Of a stretch of DNA of 64,000 nt, positions 57,126-64,000 are shown one piece after another (position 1 is the first letter of the stretch; each line of letters opens with the position of its first letter). Both the position numbers and the translations under genes were made by a program. Source of the DNA: Knoxdaviesia capensis (Eukaryota; Ascomycota; Sordariomycetes; Microascales; Gondwanamycetaceae); the NCBI GenBank assembly GCA_001510575.1, contig LNGK01000007.1, positions 2,226,151 through 2,290,150 on the forward strand. Reading direction: 5' to 3'. The notes below the pieces were generated by a model. The model had not been told where the DNA came from. It searched no databases and saw only the letters and a list, made by a program, of their open reading frames with translations.

Positions 57126-59913
57126 CAGCGGCGCTGCTACCACCACCAGCAGCAGCAGCAGTACCGGTACTGGTCCCACTACTGCAGGTCGAGGTCGTTC
57201 TCCAATCAGAAGCCCAACTAAAGTCTGCAGACAAAGCAGCAGCTCCTACCAGCCATCATCGTGCTCGCGGCACACGCCCTCCCACACCCCTTCGCCTCCA
57301 CCCACCCCTCGGTCCACCTCGCAGACGGGCCACCCCCCAGACCTGCAACACCTGCACCGCCGTCCTTATAACAATGGCTTCGACTCCGCAACTGCAGACC
57401 TAGAAAAGTTTGGCCGAATCTCCCTCAACTCCCCTCAGAAGCCGGGCCGTTCTCCCTACCGCAAACACCACAATCGCCGCAGTGTCAGCAACTCGTCCAA
57501 CCGGCTTGCGTCTATTAATATTGCCCATCACCCTGGGATTCCCACCCAAGCCTCTCCTCAACGCCGCCGCCGGCTGCGGTCGCATCACGCATCTCTCCCA
57601 CACCTGATATCCCCAGCCCAAAGACTCCAGCTCCAGCAGCAGCTCCACGGATTGCCCGTTGTTGCCGCTGCTGTCCAGACTCCGGCCGCCGACCCTACTG
57701 CGTTTTATCTGCATCATAACCACCACTCTCATTCTCAGCGCCATCATCCGTATTCGCATTTTGCCCACGGTGCGCTGTCGACATCGTCGTTGCTCTTGCC
57801 TCACACCCACACCTCGAACTTTGACGATTTTGCTGCTGGTGGGTTCCTGTCACCACCATCCGGCACCACTCCGACGACAATCTCGCCCGCCGCGCTTTTT
57901 GGCTCAACCACCTCGTTGGACCTGTCCTCGTCGTCCACTGCTTCGTCGCCCGCGGCCCCGACTCCCGTGTCGACGCCGCCCACGGTCCCTTGCGAGAACC
58001 ATCCTCCCCTGCCGACATCATCGCGGCACACCGCTGTCTCTACGGTCAATTCAACTTCGGCCACCCCAGGCCACCCGCGTCAGCTTGATAGTCCGGCACA
58101 CGACTGCACTCCACAGCCCGCGTCTACGTCTACAACCAGTCCGCGCAAGTTTGACCGCTTCGTGCAGGCAATTCGAAAAGCTGCCGGAGGCGTGAAAGCT
58201 CGAGCGAAGCCCAGTCCGCAGGTTTCGCCGTCCAAGAAGCTTTCGTCATATTTTAGCAGCAGCAACAGCAGCAGCAACCACCACCACCACCACCAGGAGC
58301 CGCAGCAGAACCCCGCAGCCGCTCAACAGCACCCAAATAACCTGGTTTATACAGTTGACGGGCGATTTGCCGTGCCAGACGACGTTTTTGCTTCGCCGCT
58401 GGCCACGCCTTCTCCGTCGTTGAAATATACGGTCGACGGGCGTGTCGTCGATCCTCGAAGCATCGGTGTCGCGTGCACGACGCCATTTTCAGCAATTGGT
58501 CGCCCATTCCGAAACCCAGGACCTTCCGGAGGTCTGTCAGATCAACCGCCCAAGGGCCTGAACGCCATGACATTCGCCGAGCAGTCGTTTTCACGGGGGG
58601 TTGCGGATGAGGCGTTTTATAGTACCGGTGGCTCATCGCAAAACCTGGCGTCCGATGCCCACGATCTTGATTCTAGAGGCAAGTCGATTGCATCGATACC
58701 AACCGGGATGGAGGGCTTGGAAGATGTCGATCTCGATATGGTTGCCATCAAGCAGGAGTGGGCCGGTCTGTCTGCCGACGGAACGCCGTTAGTGGAAGAC
58801 GACAACTTCATGTGGACAAACCCGGCGTCCGGCCAGTTTGTCAACGATATTCCGACGACAATGGCCGACGCAGGCCAATGGTGGGCCGCTGAAGGGCTGC
58901 CCGGGGCGGATGCTTTGAACCCCAACTCGTTATCGACCCAACCGTCGCCGGGAAGCGCCAATCCCGCGGCAGCTGCCATGGTGTCTGGGTTCAGCCTCGC
59001 CCACGGCGACTTGCAGAGCCCCGGCGGAACGGGGGGCATTACCTTCAACGAAAACATGCTGCACCAGCCCCGAACACGGCCGTCGCCGCACCACTCCTCT
59101 CTGCAAGACATCAGCGTGGCTCCCGATGTCACGGTGCCGGATTACTTCCCTATGGGGGTGGTGCCTCCGCCGCCGCCGATACCACAGACCACGGCTTCGT
59201 CAGCCGCAGAGCGCAAACAAGCCGATCGCAAGCAAGCCGATCGCAAGCACCAGCCGCGCGCGCTGTCGACGGGTATGCGCCACTTCGCCAGCACGCCGTC
59301 GTTGCCCAAGGCCGGGCGGCAGTCCAGGAGCGTCAGCCCCGCGCCTGGGAGGCCAGGGGCAGGAGCTGGTGCAGAGCTGGTGTTGCCGTCGTCAGGAAAC
59401 CCCGGGTCGGGCTGTCTGCCATCGTCACGCAACAGTTCTGGCAGTGGGCCGTCGATGCGCACGGCATCGGTGTCGGGGCCCCAGCAGCCGGCTAGTGTGC
59501 AGAAGAAACGGACGTCACGACGCACGGTGAGCACTAGCAGCATCTCGCTGGCGGCGCTCGAGAGCGAGCTGGCGCTGAGTGCCGGGACGACCACGGGCGG
59601 TGGCGGCGGGGGTAGTTTCAGCAGCAGCAGCAGTAGTGCTGGCGGCGCTAGCGGAGGTGGTGGAAGTGGAAGCGCAGGTGGAAGCGCAGGCGGAGGGGGT
59701 GGTGGCGTCGGGGACATAGGTTTTGTCAACTACACCCCCAACGACGGGCACATGTTGATGTCCGGGGTGGCCCCGAGCGGTAGTTCCAAGACGAAGGCCA
59801 AGCGCGAGCGCGAGGCGGCTGAAAAGCAACGGCGGCTCAGTGAGGCGGCGCGCCGGATGGTGGAGGCGGTTGGCGGAGATGTCGATAAGCTCGACCAGCT
59901 GATAGAGACATGA
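56146..59913 (+). CDS. wetA: WetA-like conidiation regulator (developmental regulatory protein)
   Basis: A 1255-residue single-exon protein. The C-terminal 68 residues (1188-1255) match the conserved WetA/ESC1-type end: FVNYTPNDG, GVAPSGSSKTKAKRE, EKQRRLSEAARRMVEA and GGDVDKLDQL. The N-terminal VFDEFMDFEGL fits the WetA start. Between them the chain is mostly low complexity: His/Asn repeats (about 47-58), an acidic block (about 185-238), 18 Gln (243-260), AR repeats (316-328), Ser/Pro/Thr stretches, KFDRFVQAIRKAAGGVKARA (about 667-686), and Gly/Ser-rich runs before the end. WetA acts in the nucleus in the BrlA-AbaA-WetA path and controls conidial wall maturation and trehalose. At 1255 residues it is over twice Aspergillus WetA (about 555). 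Start: ATG at 56146; a second in-frame ATG at 56161 is possible. Confidence 0.72.
56872..56925 (+). repeat. Polyglutamine tract in the WetA-like gene
   Basis: 18 consecutive Gln codons (Q243-Q260), mostly CAA with a few CAG, followed by three His and one Gln. Mixed codons lower slippage compared with a pure CAG run. Confidence 0.95.
57094..57129 (+). repeat. Hexanucleotide (GCCAGA)n coding for Ala-Arg repeats
   Basis: Six 6-bp units, the last ending AGC, inside the WetA-like gene, giving five AR pairs and AS. AGA is otherwise uncommon for Arg in this GC-rich gene, so the run probably arose by slippage. Confidence 0.9.
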
Positions 59914-61775
59914 TCGAGCGAGGACGTGTGTGAGGTGAGGGTGATTGTGGCCGGTGCTGTGTCGTGTGAGTGGGAGGGGGGTGTGGGATTCAAGATCCGC
60001 TCCCCTTGAGGCTCACATATCACTCGACCTGCACGTTATTGGAGTCCAACCGAAGCGGCGTTCATTGGGTTTTTTTGTTTATTTTTTACGTTTTGTGGAG
60101 TGCACTAATTACTGGTTATTTCTTACTCTTGAATTCTTTTGTCATTTGCTTGGTTTGGACCACCAAGCTGGGTTGTACAGCGTGGTTCAGCAGCAACTTT
60201 TTCTTTTTCGTTCTCTCTTTTTTTTGGTCTCGGTCGGGGCTTCTTGTATACCATTCACTATTATCTCTATTGGGGCTGTGGACACAGATACACTCTTACC
60301 TACCGACGGTACTTATATAGTATTCTTGATTTTGGGAACACAAATTCAACAAAACAGTTCAAGCGGGCAGGGCACACACGGGGGAGGTGGGTGTGATACG
60401 TGCATGTGGATGTTGTGGTGGGGAGACGACGAGAGCAAAAGAGACGGGAAGAGGGAGAGGGAGACAGGAAGAAAAAGAGGAGGACGAGGACGAGGAAACA
60501 CGGTTGGTCAAGCGGGTGGAACGTTGCTGTTGGTGGTTGGTGGGGGCCGGAGTTGACATTTAATTTGTGAGTGTAGGAGTTTGTGTGTGTGTGTGTGTTG
60601 AACCCTGGGTAATTTTGCTGCTGCAGAAAAGCGAAAGCTGCAGTGTCCCCCCGGCCGCCGGGGTGTGTGTGTGTGTGTATGTGTGTGTGGAGTTCCCTCA
60701 TAGCGTCGTCATTGGCATCGAAGGCTGTCGTCATTTGTACTCTTTTTTTAAACGCAGACTGCCGGGGTATTGGGTCGGGTTGATGTTGCGGGGTTTTCTT
60801 TTTGCGGGTTCATGGGTGGGTGAGTTGGGTGAGTACAGTAGGGTTCATGGGTGGGTGGGAGTATAAAAAAGGAAGAGAAAAAGAAAAAGAAAACCCCTAG
60901 AAAGGCGAAAGAAGGGGGGAGGGGAAACCGCAGAAAACATGAAAGCGAGGAATCAAAACGCCCCTAAAAGAGAGGGGAAATAAAGATAGAGGAAAGGAGG
61001 AATAGAAGGTTGAGAGGAGGAACGGTGGGGGTGCGATGTGTCATTTAGATTGAGTTGTGGTCTTAAGGGGGGGTGGATAAGCGAGAGGAGGAGAGAGAGA
61101 GACGTGTAAGTGAGCTCACTCAGATGCGAGTAGACACATTCATAGACATAGACATGGATGTGGGTTCGTTTGGTGTGTGTGGGTGGGTGTGGGTGTGTGT
61201 ATGCATATGCTGCGTGTGGGTGGTACAGGACAGGACAGGACTACGACTGAACGAACATCTCCGCTCTTTTGCCAAAAGGACGACCAGTAACGACCAGCAT
61301 GGTGGGAGCACGACTTGTTCGACGGGGAGGAGAACTGGGTGAAGAAAGACGGAGAAACAATGAGTCGGAGAGAGAGGGAATGAGAAGGGAAAAAAGGAGA
61401 GAGAACGAGAATGGGGCCTCCGGACGAACTCGCCCGGCTCCGGGCCCCGGGGGCGGGCGTTGGTGGGGCCAGACCGGGGCGGGATCTGAAGTCCGTTCCG
61501 GAGTATGGAACTTCGTAGTTGGGGGTTTTTTTAAAAAAAATTAAAAATCAAAAAAAAATCAAGAAAGAAGACTGGGTCAGAAATAAAAGTCCCAGAGGCC
61601 ATCAGATGACACTTCTGTGAGGGCAGAGATGAACCATGGTATCCTCCGTCGTGGGAGAGGGGGAACCAGTGGCGAAGGGAAAATAACAGGATGTCGTTTT
61701 GGATAAGATGGACGGGAGGGGCGGTGGAAAAGGTGGAAGCACGGTGGAAAGTTCTACACGGGGGGGGGGGGGGGG

Positions 61776-61776
61776 N
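61776..61776. other. Ambiguous base in poly-G run
   Basis: One N inside a G-run at 61760-61779; homopolymer length uncertain. Confidence 0.98.
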
Positions 61777-61959
61777 GGGAGGGGAGCTACCAGGCGAGCT
61801 AGGGAGATGATCTACGGCGCTGATCTGCAGCTATTTTGACCAAGGAGCTAGCCAGGGGGAAAAGAAACATGAGACCTGGTGGAGAGAGGTGTCTGGGGAG
61901 CCAGGGTTCAACCTCTTTTTTTGTCGGTATTCCTGCGTACGTGCCCGTCGACGAGGAGA

Positions 61960-61962
<3 letters not shown>

Positions 61963-61992
<30 letters not shown>
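61963..61992. repeat. (GA)n microsatellite
   Basis: About fifteen GA/AG units in the 3' flank of the WetA-like gene. Confidence 0.95.
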
Positions 61993-61998
<6 letters not shown>

Positions 61999-64000
61999 CG
62001 CAAGGCGGGGAACAGACCATAACGGGATGACTTGGGGGGCGGGGGACGACGATGACCGCTGTGTGACGAAAGCGGTGACGAGCACTTGACGACCACGCGG
62101 AGGTTCTGGGAGCGAGGGTCTCGCGTAGGTACGTTGGGTTTCCTGTACAGGGTTCCCGGGGGGGAGCGCGCGTTGTGGTTTGTGGGATGCAGCGCACGTC
62201 CGCCGGTTACGTTTCCAGTGCGCATATGCGCGATGCACGACGGGTGAGAAAAGGCGAGACCTCGAGCACGCGGGTGCGAATGAAACGGTAGACCGGGGGG
62301 GAAAAAAGAGAGAGAGAGATAGCGGTCAGATATACAGGGAAGGAGACGAAGGATGCGGTCCAGACCCCGGGACCGGCGCCGATCGGCATTTGTTTATATG
62401 GATAAATCAATGTCTTGAGGGTTTGGACGACGGCGGTCTGGCCGGGTCTTTCTTTCCCCCCCGCCCCCTCTACCTCGGATGCGCATGTGTATGATGATGT
62501 GAAGGGACTCCACATGTGTATGCAGTGTTACGAAGATGTCAAGTCAGACACTCTGTCTCTCTTTCTTCGTGGCTCTTTGTCTCGGGTGGTTGTCAACCCG
62601 CGCAGGAGGGCCGGGGGGGGGCGTGTGGATATCGGCCGGTGGTAAGCTGGGCTGTGAGGCTCCGAGTTGGAGATATACCAACTGGCCTTGGCGAGTCCCC
62701 TCCAATTGGGTTTCCATTGGCTCTTCAATATATCCTGCTACGTATCCCCGTCTGTACCGCCGGTTTGTGGGGGTAAGAGTGAGGAGGGACAGGCGCAGAT
62801 GTCGGCCAGCATTTTCGGGGTCCCGGACTGCGGTCGATTTGTCTGGAGGTCCACGCGTTGTACTGCATGTACCTGTACATGCTCTCTAGTTCTCACTCAT
62901 ACATGCAGTCTATCACGAAGATTGATGAGGCAGGAGAAAAAAGGAGACAAAAGGAGAAAAAAGAAGGGAAAAAAGAGGAAAAAAAGAGAGAAAAAATGGA
63001 AAAAAGAAAAAAGGTGCCAATATAAGGGTTGAACCCTACCGCGCTGCCCCGCATCCCGGCTCCGGCCCACGGGGACCGGGCGCTATCGCCGAGCCGGACA
63101 GCGGGGTGACCGGTCAGGCTGGGTTGCCTTGACAAAAAAAGGGAAAAGGGGTCTTCCGGAACTGGTTGGGGCAGAGATACGTCGTTTCTTTTGATACACG
63201 CCCCCCCCCCCTTCACCACCGCCCGATCCGGACCGTCTACTAGTAATAACGGGCGAAAAGAAAACGAAGCTTTCGATAGTCAGTCCGTGGCTAGCCGGCG
63301 CGGATGTGGGGGAAAGAAGAACCGCGCTCATCCCCCGGAATCGGCGGGAAATCCGGGGATCTAGGCACCCAGCCGAAAAGAGACAATGAAGAAGTACAAT
63401 AGACAAAGAAAGAAAGAAAAAAACGTGGGTTTAGACGCAACGCCGGCGCTACAAGGGGGCTTAAGGGACGTATCATGTCAAGCTCTGTTTTTGTTTTGTT
63501 TTCCGTCTCCAACACGTTGTTGCCGGAAAGTGGTTAAGCGGCGCCGGACACCTGCCGTTCGCGGCGACCAAAGCGGCATAGATAGACTGGTTTTTATTGT
63601 TCCGCGCTCCCGCCGGTGCCGCTTCCGGAAGGGCCAGCGTGTCCGTCTGCCCTGCGATGTATTGTTCCGAGCAGTCAGTCTGTGGAGTCGTCGGATCGTG
63701 CACCTACGGCGTGACTCACACCCAGAGTTGCCTGATACGAGAAGAAGAAGAAAAAGATTTCACGCGATCCGGCGGGGTGGAAGGACATCGGCGATCAAGG
63801 ACCGCAGAACACAGGCGGACGTGCATGTTGAAGGAGGGGTCATTGACAAAAGTAGGTAGGTAGTCACATTAACACCGAGACCGCACGAAAAAAAAGCACC
63901 GCTCCAAGCCGAAGACCAAAAAGACACGAAGAAGACCAAGACAAGAGAAACACCCCCCAGCTCACAAAACCTCCCGCTCTACGCCCCCGCCGGCGCGGGC

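Larger units (their letters stand above)
59914..64000. other. Intergenic, 4.1 kb to the window end
   Basis: 3' flank of the WetA-like gene. TG runs near 60580-60600 and 60661-60688, A/T-run at 61520-61563, a G-run with one N at 61776, (GA)n at 61963, A/G-rich tract at 62935-63014, inverted repeat CCGGCTC/GAGCCGG at 63056-63097, palindrome-like AGGGTTGAACCCT at 63025-63037. Open frames (up to 157 codons, 63386-63859) have no domain. No gene supported. Confidence 0.5.

Noticed and set aside
63025..63097. Small palindrome and inverted repeat near the window end as a possible ncRNA
   Set aside because: The two elements are separate and short, with no promoter or family signature; listed only as landmarks.

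Overview
The window is nuclear DNA of a filamentous ascomycete (Pezizomycotina, most likely a sordariomycete). The evidence is short introns of 65-122 nt with GTAAGT-type donors and CTAAC branch points, GC-rich third codon positions, fungus-specific families (SUR7/PalI-like, DUF3433, FLC/TRP-like, GPI wall protein, WetA-like and EsdC-like developmental proteins), and CT-rich leaders. There is no operon structure, and no tRNA, rRNA, CRISPR array or intact transposon was found.

Thirteen protein genes are supported. From left to right: the 3' part of an agmatinase-type ureohydrolase (1-566, +); a proline-rich GPI cell-wall protein (3863-4771, +); an HD-domain phosphohydrolase (5221-5883, -); an EsdC-like protein with a glycogen-binding module (9762-10694, +); an amidohydrolase-2 family lactonase-like enzyme with one in-frame intron (12270-13394, +); a SUR7/PalI-like four-span membrane protein (13833-14828, -); a GPI-anchored PLC-like phosphodiesterase (17871-19352, +); an atypical Ras-like GTPase (19891-21235, -); a DUF3433 multi-span protein (26246-29119, +); an FLC/TRP-like channel or flavin carrier (33650-35992, +); an AIM24-family protein assembled from five exons, including a 24-nt microexon (36741-38298, -); an unrecognised low-complexity protein (46496-47893, +); and a very large WetA-like conidiation regulator (56146-59913, +).

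The genes do not form an obvious metabolic cluster. There is a theme of surface and membrane biology (GPI proteins, SUR7, PLC-like, FLC, DUF3433) and of development (WetA-like, EsdC-like). Gene density is low, about one per 5 kb. Intergenic stretches of 3-8 kb are full of CT/GA, CA and A-rich simple repeats, poly-G runs (three broken by N), interstitial telomere-like TTAGGG units, and a dispersed motif TACTGTA/TACAGTA that I found only outside coding sequence.

The best leads are the cluster of CATTCY (AbaA-type) sites before the WetA-like gene, the GTPase with a degenerate G3 motif and a roughly 100-residue insert, the dispersed TACTGTA motif, and the hidden gene structures (microexon, frame-preserving intron). 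I did not find a wholly new multi-gene system.
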